The notes under the pieces were generated by a model. It saw nothing but the letters and a program-made list of their open reading frames with translations. It did not search any database and was not told the origin of the DNA. A stretch of DNA of 21,977 nucleotides, taken from assembly GCA_043719155.1 (NCBI GenBank), contig JAYSUJ010000041.1:1-21977 (forward strand), in the 5' to 3' direction. The translations under genes were made by a program, and so were the position numbers. Within the stretch, counting starts at the first letter, position 1. The number at the start of each line of letters is the position of its first letter. This document shows, in pieces, positions 1 to 8,377 of the stretch. The stretch is from JBBQKQ01 sp043719155 (GTDB lineage Bacteria > Patescibacteriota > Minisyncoccia > Phycocordibacterales > UBA5272).

Positions 1-1464
1 AAGGCTAAATACATACAGAGACCGATAGTGAACAAGTACCGTAAGGGAAAGGTGAAAAGAACCCTGGAAAGGGAGTGAAATAGAACTGAAACCATATATT
101 TACAAGGAGTAGCGACAGGGTGCAAATCCTGTGCTGCGTGCCTATTGAAGAATGAGCCAACGAGTTTTATTATTTGGTACGACTAAGTATCTAAAGATAT
201 GGAGTCAAAGGGAAACCGAGTGTTAATAGCGCGAATAAATCTAATAATAAAGACCCGAAGCCTAGTGAGCTTACCATGTGCAGGCTGAAGTTTATCGAAA
301 GATAAATGGAGGGCCGAACCCGTAGATCGTTCAACTTCTTGGGATGACATGTGGTAAGGAGTGAAAAGCTAATCGAACTAGGCAATAGCTGGTTCTCTCC
401 GAAATAGTTTTAGGACTAGCGTCGTGTGTTTCCTTTTGGGGTAGAGCACTGGAAAGTTTTTACTTGTCGCAAGACGGAAAAACTTATCAAACTCCGAATA
501 CAAAAGGCTAAATGCGGCAGTAAGACCGTGGGCGCGAAGGTCCACAGGTCAAAAGGGAAACAGCCCAGATCGTAATTTAAGGTCCCTAAATATATACTAA
601 GTACAAGCGAGGATGTAGGAATCCATAGACAATGAGGATGTTGGCTTAGAAGCAGCCATCATTGAAAGAAAGCGTAACAGCTCACCCATCGAGGGTTCCT
701 GCGCCACAGATAATCGGGGTTTAAGTATATTACCGAAGATACGGGATTATAATTTTAAGATTTTATAATCGGTAGGAGAGTGTTCACAACTGCACTGAAG
801 TTAAAGGGGTGACCCATAATGGAGTGTTGTGAAGTAAGAATGTTGGCACAAGTAACCGCAAGGAAGGTGAGAGCCCTTCCCGCCGAAAGAACAAGGTTTC
901 CTCCGCAATGATGATCATCGGAGGGTAAGTCGGGCCTAAGAGAATGGCTATGCGCCGGACTCGATGGACATAAGGTTAATATTCCTTAACTTGTTTATAG
1001 AATGATGGAATGACGAAGTTTTATACCGTGGGCCTATTATCGAATTTAGGTTCTAGCTATGATTGTGTTGCTTAGGCAAATCCGGGCAGCTTCCTTTAAT
1101 GGAAAACGAGAGTAGAAAGAAAATGTTAGTCGCAAGATTAATAAATCTGTGGGAACAAGCTTTCAAGAAAAGTTTCTAAGTTTATCTATAAATAATCCGT
1201 ACCGCAAACCGACACAGGTGTTCGAGTCGAAGAGACTAAGGCGAACGAGTGATTGCTCCTTAAGGAACTCGGCAAAAAAGTATCCGTAACTTCGGGATAA
1301 GGATTGCCTCTAGCAATAGAGGCCGCAGAGAATTTTTCCCTGCCAACTGTTTACCAAAAACACAGCTCCGTGCGAAATCGTAAGATGATGTATACGGGGT
1401 GACGCCTGACCAATGCCAGAAGGTCAAATATTGCTGGTCGTAAGGCTGCGTGATATAAGCCCTG

Positions 1465-1499
<35 letters not shown>

Positions 1500-1738
1500 T
1501 CTGCAGATTTAGCTCAGATATTTATATTTGTAGTTATATTTGTAGAAGGACTGGGACTGCTTGTAGATTGAGTTTAATCTCAAGTTTTTGGATAAATAAA
1601 AATTCGTGTTTGAACGCTACCTGGTTAATTAGTAATATTTAATCGGTCCATATGCTGTTAGTGAGAGACCAACGCAGCACACCCTAGTTTTAGTAATAAA
1701 ATGGGTGAAGAGAGAGTCCATATTAAAGTGAATATATG
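1500..1738 (+). ncRNA. Group I intron in 23S rRNA (site L1931), no ORF
   Basis: A 239-base insertion separates CCTAAGGT from AGCGAAATTCC, at the position equivalent to E. coli 1931. The last exon base is U and the last intron base is G, the group I rule. P1 can form between exon 1493-1499 and 1506-1512 with a U-G wobble at the splice site and one internal mismatch. The core is visible: R-type strand at 1656-1670 (P7 5' G1665, bulged A1666, GAC 1667-1669), P8 hairpin CACCC 1680-1684 with GGGTG 1703-1707, then S-type AAGAGAGAGTCC at 1708-1719, whose GTCC closes P7. P4-P6 were not modelled. There is no room for a homing endonuclease. Introns at this 23S site are known from chloroplasts and some bacteria. 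Confidence 0.85.
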
Positions 1739-2067
1739 AGCGAAATTCCTTGTCTGGTAAATTCAGACGCGCACGAATGGCGTAATGAGTGGGGAACTGT
1801 CTCGAGGAGCAGCTCGGTGAAAATACAATACCGGTGAAGATGCCGGTTACCTGCAGGTAGACGAAAAGACCCCAGAAGCTTTACTATAGCTTGGTATTGA
1901 CTTTGTTCGATTGATGCGTAGTGTAGCCGTTAGAGGTTGAAGCGAGGTTTTTGGATCTCGTGGACTCAACAATGAAACAGCGGTCTTCAATTGGGCAAAG
2001 TCTAACCTGTACCGAAAAACGGTACGGAGACAGTATCTGGTGGGTAGTTTGACTGGGGCGGTATCCT

Positions 2068-2577
2068 TTTGGATATTGGTTCTTTATGTGTTTTTAGAAA
2101 TTTAATTGTAAGTTTTGAAGGTGTGGCAAAAAGGAGTGCGCAAGCATGACAGATTTTCTGGAATTAGCCGTTAGACTTTTGATCGTTGTTGCTGTGCCTT
2201 TCGGCATCGCAACGATTTATCGACAGTTCTTCACGGTTCCAAGGAAATAGCCAACCCCGGAGAGGCAAAACCTTTCCGGACCTCTTCAAAACTTATAATT
2301 TAAAAATTTAGAAATAAAATAATTTACTAGTATCCAAAAATCTATCGCCCCATGTCCGAATCATCCGAAAAAAAATGATTCAAAATAAAAAAATAAAACA
2401 GGAGGACTTATAAAAGAAATTTTATAATGGAAAGTTGGTTAAATATTTATTTTATGCAAACAAAATAAACAGGGAAGGTCAATATTTATATTGTACCCCC
2501 AAGAGACTTTACACCAACGATCTTAAATTTGTGAGAACAAAAAAGATCAAGATAAAGCCCATTGTGCTACTACAAGG
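2068..2577 (+). ncRNA. Group I intron in 23S rRNA (site L2262), carries a small ORF
   Basis: A 510-base insertion separates GGTATCCT (ending 2067) from CCTAAAAAGTAGCGGAGG (from 2578), equivalent to E. coli U2262/C2263, beside the peptidyl-transferase P-loop. The exon ends in U and the intron in G. Core elements: P3 GGTGT 2120-2124 with ACACC 2511-2515, a P6-like hairpin near 2477-2497, P7 5' strand in AAGAGACTTT 2501-2510, P8 GATCTT 2519-2524 with AAGATC 2543-2548, and S-type AAGATAAAGCCC 2549-2560. P7 has one A-C mismatch. A 9-bp hairpin with a five-base loop lies at 2257-2279 just after the internal ORF. The P1 pairing with the usual U-G is not clear, because the exon end makes a tight hairpin (2061-2076) in a shifted register. 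Confidence 0.82.
2146..2250 (+). CDS. Small single-span membrane peptide ORF inside the 23S intron
   Basis: This is a 34-codon ORF (ATG to TAG) inside the L2262 intron. AAGGAG at 2131-2136 sits nine bases upstream of the ATG, the same SD and spacing as the gene at 19650. The product has a short acidic/polar start, one hydrophobic stretch (about residues 8-24, LAVRLLIVVAVPFGIAT) and a basic end (PRK), so it would be a single-span membrane peptide. It has none of the LAGLIDADG, HNH or GIY-YIG motifs of homing endonucleases. Its base composition is richer in GC than the rest of the intron. A 9-bp hairpin follows seven bases after the stop. No promoter is evident, so it would be read from the rRNA transcript or the excised intron. 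Function unknown; it could be a chance ORF, though the SD argues against that. Confidence 0.45.
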   Translation: MTDFLELAVRLLIVVAVPFGIATIYRQFFTVPRK

Positions 2578-3202
2578 CCTAAAAAGTAGCGGAGGAGTTC
2601 AAAGGTCAGTTAGCCACGAATGGAAACCGTGGCGATAGTGTAAGAGCACAAACTGGCTTAACTGTAAGACGGGCATGTCAAGCAGATACGAAAGTAGAAT
2701 CTAGTGAACCGACATTTTGCTTTAGAAGCAGATGAAGATTAACGGATAAAAGTTACTCTGGGGATAACAGGCTAGTTGCGTCTAAGAGTTCATATCGACG
2801 ACGCAGTTCGGCACCTCGATGTCGACTCATCTTATCCTGGCGGTGAAGAAGCTGCCAAGGGTTTAGCTGTTCGCTAATTAAAAAGGTACGTGAGTTGGGT
2901 TCAGACCGTCGTGAGACAGGTTGGTCTCCTATCTCCTGCAGGCGTTGACAATTGAGTGGACTTGCCCCTAGTACGAGAGGACCGGGGTGAACTGACCTCT
3001 GGTGTATTGGTTGTCGCGTCAGCGGCACTGCCAAGTAGCTATGTCGGGAAAGGATAATTTCTGAAAGCATCTAAGAAAGAAGCCCACCACAAGATTATTT
3101 GTCATTAAGGGTCGTAAGAGATGATTACGTTGATAGGCTTTAGGTGTAAGCGTAGTAATGCGTTGAGCCGTGAAGTACTAATAACCCGTTCTCCTATCAG
3201 GA

Positions 3203-3557
3203 ATTGTGAAGCTATGTACTTGTAGCAATACAAGTTTATAGTTAAATTTTTTAGTACAGACATTTGTAATGTTTGTTTCCAATAAATTTTTGTGCTAAAA
3301 TATGTGAAAACCCAAGGTTAAACTTGGGCTTCACTAAAAGTTTTCTATTATTAGAAAGTTTTTAGTGGAGGGTGTGCGTGTGTCCCAATGGACCATGTCG
3401 GCGCTGTTATGGCGCCCCCTTCATCCACAACTTGTGGAATACTCATGACCGAGATTCTATAAGAATTGTTGGTTATGTTTATTTATTTAGCTTCTCTGCT
3501 GAGAAGTTATATAAATAAATATAGCCTGCAATGGCTGGTAAAAGTGTTCTGACTTTT
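3203..3557 (+). other. 23S-5S spacer with a run of hairpins
   Basis: This 355-base spacer has no tRNA that I can fold. It holds consecutive inverted repeats: 3212-3241 (core ACTTGTA gcaa TACAAGT), 3304-3334 (CCCAAG/CTTGGG inside GTGAA/TTCAC), 3332-3367 (16-bp stem with G-U pairs), 3481-3520 (ATTTATTTA and CTTCTC with their complements) and 3523-3536 (AGCC/GGCT). The flanks of 5S (TGACTTTTTAATCTGG before, CCAGATTAAAGTGTCA after) extend its terminal stem, as in rRNA processing stalks. The section 3365-3450 is richer in GC than its surroundings. Confidence 0.7.
3378..3518 (+). CDS. Possible 46-codon Cys-rich ORF in the 23S-5S spacer
   Basis: A GTG-started frame of 46 codons runs to TAA at 3516-3518. 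GGAGGG at 3367-3372 lies five bases upstream of the GTG, a good SD spacing. The N-terminus has a cluster CPNGPCRRC that resembles half of a zinc-binding site. The first half is GC-rich while the second half overlaps the AT-rich hairpin 3481-3520. I recognise no family. An rRNA spacer is an unlikely home for a gene, and the region may instead be structured, non-coding RNA. Confidence 0.2.
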   Translation: MCPNGPCRRCYGAPFIHNLWNTHDRDSIRIVGYVYLFSFSAEKLYK

Positions 3558-3672
3558 TAATCTGGTGATACATCGCTTTGGACCCATCTCTTTCCATTCC
3601 GAACAGAGTCATGAAACGAAGTCGTGCCAATGATACTCAATTTATTGGGGAAAGTAGGTAATCGCCAGATTA
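3558..3672 (+). rRNA. rrf: 5S ribosomal RNA
   Basis: The 115-base segment begins TAATCTGGTG and ends CGCCAGATTA, which pair as helix I. Inside are the expected conserved stretches: GGACCCATCTCTTTCCATTCCGAAC in the alpha domain (near 3580-3604), GAAACGAAGTCGTGCC, and GGGGAAAGTAGGTAATCGCC in the beta arm. It sits about 355 bases after 23S in the same orientation, as the last gene of an rRNA operon. The bL25 gene in this window encodes a protein of the family that binds this RNA. Confidence 0.95.
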
Positions 3673-3697
3673 AAGTGTCAGAAAATAAGTTTTAGGT

Positions 3698-3703
3698 TAT
3701 ACT
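3698..3703 (+). promoter_or_regulatory. -10 box of the gene at 3717
   Basis: TATACT ends 13 bases before the ATG at 3717, so transcription would begin only a few bases upstream of the start codon. There is no SD. A clear -35 element was not found. Confidence 0.5.
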
Positions 3704-3716
3704 TCTACGCATAAAT

Positions 3717-5006
3717 ATGCTAGATAATTTCAGGTTTGGGAATATAGAGAATAAAGGTAAAAAAGCAGGTGGTGAGAAAAAAAGATATGACATGTTTTCT
3801 TATTTAGAAAATCAAAAAAGCCAAGTCCTAAATGCAAGAGAAAAGTTGGAAGGTAATTCAGATACAGAGTCGGATCAGAGATACGTTGAGAATTGGACTC
3901 GAAACCCTGAGCTGCAAAAAAAGCTTTTAACTGCAAAGACTTATGTTGAAAAGCTTTCAATAATAAAAAGAGAAGGAGTTTTAGGTTTGGATAAAAGTAG
4001 GCCAAACCCAGAAGATTTTGCTGGCCAACCAATTTTGTTCGATGGTACAAACGGGATTACAAATAATGTTGACTGGAAGATGAAGACTGATGGCGAAATT
4101 GTGAGTTACGATAGTTATGAAAAATTAAAAGCGAGAGATCTACCTATTTTAGAACAAAGAAAAAAATATTTTAATGAAAATGGAGGTAGTGTTTTTAAAG
4201 AGTATTCAGAGGTGATGGAGCTGATTTTTACAGACTGGGCCCATGAAATTTTTGGTAAAGGGTTTCAAGTCCTGACCTCATCTGAGTTTGACGATGTGCA
4301 AGGTGGGGCAGATTTTATAGTGGCTAAAAAGGATGAAGTGGGTAATGTGGTATGCGTTTTTCCTGTTGACGTTTTTGTGGGTATTCCAGTTGAAGGAGTT
4401 GGTTCAGATGTGGATTTTCTAAAAAAGAAACTATTTAATAGTTTAAACAGAATCCAAATTGGGTATAATTCAGACTTGCATTATGTGGAGATTCCAGATC
4501 AAAGCCAAGAGGCAAGAAAACATAGCTCTTATAGATTTTCAGCTACAAACCTATCAAGTTTAACCCTACCTATTAGTCAAAAGAACCTGGAAACTTTGGC
4601 TGAGTTGTACTACAAAGGAGAGTATAAATTACATATCTTGGAAACAGCACGCAAAACTATTTTAGAAAGTTTTCATGCTCAGCTTCGTATAAAGCTAAAG
4701 ATAGCCGAAAGGATAAATGTTGCAAGATACAAAGATAAGGTAACGGGGTTAAGGGTAGTGGAAGACAGAAAACCAGCTGTTCGAGCTTCATTAAAACAAC
4801 TGCAGAAGTCTTTGCCGCCTCATCTTATTGGCGACGCAAGAATAAATGACAATATGATGCGCACTATGTCAGATATCTTAAAAGCTTTTGATACAGATGT
4901 TTCCTCAGACTTTAACCGAGAATATAATATCCTTTCCAGATTTGGTGAAGCCAAAAAGAATGCTGCAAATGCAAATAAACACGCTAGGAATAAGAAGAAG
5001 AAATAA
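3717..5006 (+). CDS. Hypothetical protein, 429 aa
   Basis: I do not recognise a family. The protein is soluble, with no signal peptide or membrane span, and has a charged Lys-rich N-terminus (residues 12-24) and a very basic tail (HARNKKKK). A central segment (residues about 190-222) reads FDDVQGGADFIV, then a short polar loop, then VFPVDVFVG: two beta-strand-like runs each with an Asp (D199, D218). This spacing recalls the PD-(D/E)XK nuclease fold, but the catalytic Lys is absent after D218, so I treat this as fold-level resemblance only. The C-terminal third is helical and charged. The ATG is placed by the TATACT box just upstream; there is no SD. Codon use matches the AT-rich neighbours. 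The next gene begins 36 bases downstream on the same strand. Confidence 0.8.
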   Translation: MLDNFRFGNIENKGKKAGGEKKRYDMFSYLENQKSQVLNAREKLEGNSDTESDQRYVENWTRNPELQKKLLTAKTYVEKLSIIKREGVLGLDKSRPNPEDFAGQPILFDGTNGITNNVDWKMKTDGEIVSYDSYEKLKARDLPILEQRKKYFNENGGSVFKEYSEVMELIFTDWAHEIFGKGFQVLTSSEFDDVQGGADFIVAKKDEVGNVVCVFPVDVFVGIPVEGVGSDVDFLKKKLFNSLNRIQIGYNSDLHYVEIPDQSQEARKHSSYRFSATNLSSLTLPISQKNLETLAELYYKGEYKLHILETARKTILESFHAQLRIKLKIAERINVARYKDKVTGLRVVEDRKPAVRASLKQLQKSLPPHLIGDARINDNMMRTMSDILKAFDTDVSSDFNREYNILSRFGEAKKNAANANKHARNKKKK

Positions 5007-5042
5007 GTGGGTGTTTATGTTAAACTGGTTTAAGTAAAATAT

Positions 5043-5807
5043 ATGCAATTAAATTGGAGGGGTCAAAGACAAATAATAATTTTCTCGATCTATTTTTTGA
5101 TTGTTTTTATGCCTGTATTTTTCATAACTTATACACTTTTGAGCAAGAGTGCAAATTGTTATGATAATTTACAAAATTCGGAAGAGGAAGGTGTAGATTG
5201 CAACGGATCTTGTCAGTTACGTTGCGATGGGACATATAGAGATATACGTATTGATTTTGCTAGAGGCATGAAGGTTACAGAAGGTATGTATGACATTTTT
5301 GTACTTTTAGAAAATTACAATACCAATATAAATTTTCCTTATGTACCCTATGGTTTATCTTTTTATAGCGTGGAAGGTAAGCTGTTAGGAACTACAACTG
5401 GGACTTTGTCACTTTTACCCCAAAGAAAAGCAGCACTATATTTACCGTCATTAAAATTGTCACAGGAACCAAAAACTATTGACGTAAAGCTTGCGGAACA
5501 CAAGGCTATGTCTTTCTATGATTTTGACTCTATACCTAAAAGTATTTCCGTAGACAATTGGCAATCGCAAAGAGGTGCAAATAATTCTCTACAAGTTGTA
5601 GGTGAAATAAAAAACCCAAATAACATCGAGGCTAGAAATTTGAGTGTATATGCGATGCTTTTTGACGACACAAGAACTGTGTACGCAGTTTCAAAAACCA
5701 AGGTGTTTTCAATTAAAGGTCGGGAAAAAACCGCGGTAACCTTTACCTGGGGACAAATCGCAGATCCTAAAAATGTAGAATTTATAGTTGAGTTCGACGA
5801 CCTCTAA
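5043..5807 (+). CDS. Membrane-anchored extracytoplasmic protein, 254 aa, unknown function
   Basis: The N-terminus has one strong hydrophobic span (residues about 11-33), preceded by basic residues, giving an N-in anchor with the rest outside. Just after it is a Cys cluster (C39, C53, C57, C61) in the pattern GVDCNGSCQLRC. This recurs in surface proteins of CPR bacteria and could form disulfides. The remaining 190 residues look like two beta-rich domains. The second (residues about 170-254) has the form VVGEIKNPNN...VYAMLFDD...FTW, resembling FxLYD-type or late-embryogenesis-like beta sandwiches; this is a weak match by eye. The start codon follows an AT-rich TAAAATAT stretch and has no SD. 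It lies 12 bases before rodA and probably shares its transcript, which suggests a role in the envelope. Confidence 0.8.
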   Translation: MQLNWRGQRQIIIFSIYFLIVFMPVFFITYTLLSKSANCYDNLQNSEEEGVDCNGSCQLRCDGTYRDIRIDFARGMKVTEGMYDIFVLLENYNTNINFPYVPYGLSFYSVEGKLLGTTTGTLSLLPQRKAALYLPSLKLSQEPKTIDVKLAEHKAMSFYDFDSIPKSISVDNWQSQRGANNSLQVVGEIKNPNNIEARNLSVYAMLFDDTRTVYAVSKTKVFSIKGREKTAVTFTWGQIADPKNVEFIVEFDDL

Positions 5808-5819
5808 ACGAAAGCCCGC

Positions 5820-6929
5820 ATGAAATTATTTGAGAAGCTTGATATAAGTTTGATGCTAACTGCGCTTGTGCTGTCTTCTTTTGGACTGGCTACAATTTTT
5901 TCACTAGGTTCAAGTAACGTACTTTTTACTAAACAGTTAATTCTTTTGGTTGTTGGCCTTGTCTTTGCCTTTGTGATTGGAAGCATGGATCTACGTTTTC
6001 TGAAGCAAGGACACTTTTTGTTTTTCTTCTACATATTATCCCTTTCGCTACTTTTGCTTTTAGTGGTTTTGGGTCACACGATAAATGGGGCACAAAGTTG
6101 GTTTAAGTTTTTAGGCATCTCTTTCCAGCCAATTGAGTTGGCAAAACTGGCGTTAATGGGAGTTTTAGCTAAATTCTTTTACAAGAGACATACTGACGTT
6201 TCTTATCTCCCTACGCTTTTCTTTTCTTCTTTATATGCATTGCTAATTTTTATCCTTGCTGTACTGCAGCCTGATCTTGGAAGTGGGTTAGTTGTAATGG
6301 GGATTTGGGGCATGGTTGTCTTTATATCCGGCATACCTAAAAAATATATCCTTGGCATTACTATGCTTGTAGGAGTTGTTTCAATCTTTGCTTGGAGTTT
6401 GTTGTTGGCACCATATCAAAAGTCAAGAATTCTAAATTTCATTGACGGCACGAGAGACATACGTGGAAGTGGTTATAATGTGTATCAATCAATGATTGCA
6501 GTTGGGTCTGGGGGTTTGTGGGGAAAGGGCATAAACTTTGGAAGCCAGTCTAAACTATCGTATCTTCCTGAGTATGAAACTGATTTTATTTTTGCAGCTT
6601 TTGCAGAAGAGTGGGGTTTTGTTGGGGTTATTTTCTGCCTCTCTCTCTACCTTTTTTTGATATTAAAAATTCTCTACCTAGTTAAAAGTGTTGAATCAAA
6701 TTTCGAAACATTATTTCTCATTGGGATTATCTCATATTTCACAATTCATTTTTGTGTTAATGTAGGAATGAATATCGGTCTTCTGCCCGTTACAGGTATT
6801 CCCCTGCCATTTATGTCAGGAGGAGGTACACATGTTTTGGTGGAGTGGATAATGATAGGAATCGTGGTCTCTCTCTCAAAACACAAAAGAAGGCAAAAAA
6901 CTATACAGAATAAGGAATTATTTATATAG
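5820..6929 (+). CDS. rodA: RodA/FtsW-family peptidoglycan glycosyltransferase
   Basis: This SEDS-family integral membrane protein polymerises lipid II into glycan strands, normally with a class B penicillin-binding protein. At 369 aa it has the usual length and about ten hydrophobic spans. Family motifs are clear: LQPDLGSGLVVMGIWG near residue 150, IRGSGYNVYQSMIAVGSGGLWGKG near 215-238, the YETDFIFAAFAEEWGF segment containing D255 (the Asp essential in SEDS enzymes) and PLPFMSGGGTH near 325. The residue order fits RodA better than FtsW, whose motifs differ around the DLG and SYGG regions. No class B PBP is seen in the window. It starts at ATG 12 bases after the preceding gene, without an SD. 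Confidence 0.93.
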   Translation: MKLFEKLDISLMLTALVLSSFGLATIFSLGSSNVLFTKQLILLVVGLVFAFVIGSMDLRFLKQGHFLFFFYILSLSLLLLLVVLGHTINGAQSWFKFLGISFQPIELAKLALMGVLAKFFYKRHTDVSYLPTLFFSSLYALLIFILAVLQPDLGSGLVVMGIWGMVVFISGIPKKYILGITMLVGVVSIFAWSLLLAPYQKSRILNFIDGTRDIRGSGYNVYQSMIAVGSGGLWGKGINFGSQSKLSYLPEYETDFIFAAFAEEWGFVGVIFCLSLYLFLILKILYLVKSVESNFETLFLIGIISYFTIHFCVNVGMNIGLLPVTGIPLPFMSGGGTHVLVEWIMIGIVVSLSKHKRRQKTIQNKELFI

Positions 6930-6982
6930 CCATCCTGTATTAATGTATGTACATAAAAATTGATTTATGTTAATATTTGCCT

Positions 6983-8314
6983 ATGCAAAAATGGAAAAAA
7001 TACTTTGTAATATCAGACATCCTCGTACTGTATTTAGCATTTGTACTGGCGGTTATTGTTAGGGGGTTAATACACAAAAGTGCGGCTCAAACTGAGGCCG
7101 TCTGGCTGGCGGCACACACATTTATTTTCTTGCCTTCTTTTGTGTTTTCGATTTTAGCACTGTATATTTCTGGACTGTATGATGCAAAAATTATTTACGA
7201 CCGTGTAAAGACATATGTTTTACTTTTCTATGCTCAGATAACTGTAGCTATTTTTTCTGTACTTACATTCTATTTTGTGCACACAAGCCTAACTCCTAAA
7301 TTAACCATATTTATTTATGTAATCTTTTCGACAACCTTACTCTCTCTTAGCAGAAGTTTTTTGTTTAAAAGAATACAAAACTTACCAAAAGCCAAAGCTA
7401 TTTTCTTGAGCCATACAGAAAATTTGCTTGTAAATTTAAAACCAGAACACGCACCCTTCGAGCTTCTTTTTTATAACAATCTAGAGGCTGCTAGCTATAA
7501 AATATACGAGAATAGAAAAATTAGTAATTTTGTTTACGATGAAAAAGTACTAAACGTAGAACTGTCTTTGTTTTTAGAAAAACTTAAACAGGAAAACATA
7601 GCAGTGTATTCATACAATCAATACTTTGAATTCCTCTATAAAAAAATAGATTTTGAAAACTTATTTTTTGACGACTTGGTTAGAAACATTTCTGAAAATA
7701 AAGAAAGTATAGGGCACTATGTTTTTAGAAGATGTGTCGACATTATTTGTGGTTTACTCATTCTTCCGTTTTTTGTATTAAGTTTACCTTTGGTATATAT
7801 AGGAATTTATATACAAGATGGTGGCAAAATATTTTCAATACAGAACAGGGTTTCTTTTTTGGGCAAGCTTGTAAATGTTTTTAAAATAAGAACCATGACA
7901 AACACTGATGCAGGCGGGATAGTTGCAGGCGATAATTTTAAAAACGAGAAAAGCAAATTTGGTAATACTGTCACGGCTTTTGGTAAATTTTTACGAAAAA
8001 CAAGGATAGATGAATTGCCGCAATGTTTAAACTTGTTAAAGGGTGATATCTCCTTTATTGGGCCTAGGGCAGATATTTTGGGTGTCCATGAAGACATGAA
8101 AACTCATATCAATAACTATAAACTAAGACTCTTGGTGCCACAGGGTTTAACAGGTTGGGCGCAAGTTCACATGAATTTTCCTCCCAGAACCTGGCAAGAG
8201 CACAAAGAAAGACTTGCCTTCGACCTTTATTATATTCGCAACAGGACAATTTTGTTGGACATATCTGTTATTTTAAAAACTATTAAAACTCTGATCTCCA
8301 GGGAAGGAGCATAG
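6983..8314 (+). CDS. Undecaprenyl-phosphate sugar-phosphate transferase (initiating glycosyltransferase)
   Basis: The C-terminal half (residues from about 243) is a bacterial sugar transferase domain of the WbaP/WcaJ/EpsL type. It has a membrane re-entrant segment (FRRCVDIICGLLILPFF), KIRTM, the catalytic RIDELPQ with GDISFIGPRADI, and LTGWAQVH near the end. Such enzymes move a sugar phosphate from a nucleotide sugar to undecaprenyl phosphate, the first step of capsule or lipid-linked glycan assembly. The N-terminal half has about four membrane spans (residues 8-135) and a degenerate CoA-binding-like middle, as in PglB/WbaP-type long forms. I chose ATG 6983 over an in-frame TTG at 6977: a TAATAT box lies just upstream, giving a nearly leaderless start. 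The sugar used cannot be told from sequence. Confidence 0.9.
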   Translation: MQKWKKYFVISDILVLYLAFVLAVIVRGLIHKSAAQTEAVWLAAHTFIFLPSFVFSILALYISGLYDAKIIYDRVKTYVLLFYAQITVAIFSVLTFYFVHTSLTPKLTIFIYVIFSTTLLSLSRSFLFKRIQNLPKAKAIFLSHTENLLVNLKPEHAPFELLFYNNLEAASYKIYENRKISNFVYDEKVLNVELSLFLEKLKQENIAVYSYNQYFEFLYKKIDFENLFFDDLVRNISENKESIGHYVFRRCVDIICGLLILPFFVLSLPLVYIGIYIQDGGKIFSIQNRVSFLGKLVNVFKIRTMTNTDAGGIVAGDNFKNEKSKFGNTVTAFGKFLRKTRIDELPQCLNLLKGDISFIGPRADILGVHEDMKTHINNYKLRLLVPQGLTGWAQVHMNFPPRTWQEHKERLAFDLYYIRNRTILLDISVILKTIKTLISREGA

Positions 8315-8377
8315 TTAGGGTATAGCTTTCTGAATTGTTTTCTGTAATTATTTTATTTTTTGTTTGTACTATTTTAT

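Noticed and set aside
191..385. 64-codon minus-strand ORF in 23S
   Set aside because: It lies entirely within conserved rRNA sequence and has no start signals.
2257..2279. Hairpin after the intron ORF as a Rho-independent terminator
   Set aside because: The stem is strong, but a CCTCTTC stretch follows rather than a T tract, and termination here would truncate the 23S precursor. It is more likely intron structure.
2435..2638. 67-codon ORF across the intron 3' end and rRNA exon
   Set aside because: It spans the L2262 intron's P7-P8 core and runs into conserved 23S sequence. It has no SD; the openness is incidental.
2753..3070. 105-codon minus-strand ORF in 23S
   Set aside because: It is antisense to highly conserved 23S domains V-VI; such frames are common artefacts over rRNA.
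3203..3557. tRNA gene in the 23S-5S spacer
   Set aside because: No GTTCRANNC T-loop, acceptor stem or CCA arrangement could be found despite the many hairpins.
6977..6982. TTG start for the sugar transferase
   Set aside because: It adds only two residues and would sit next to the TAATAT box; ATG 6983 is the better start.
8360..8377. TTG start for the SDR
   Set aside because: It would place the -10 box TACTAT inside the coding region, and the extension MFVLFY is not part of the Rossmann fold.
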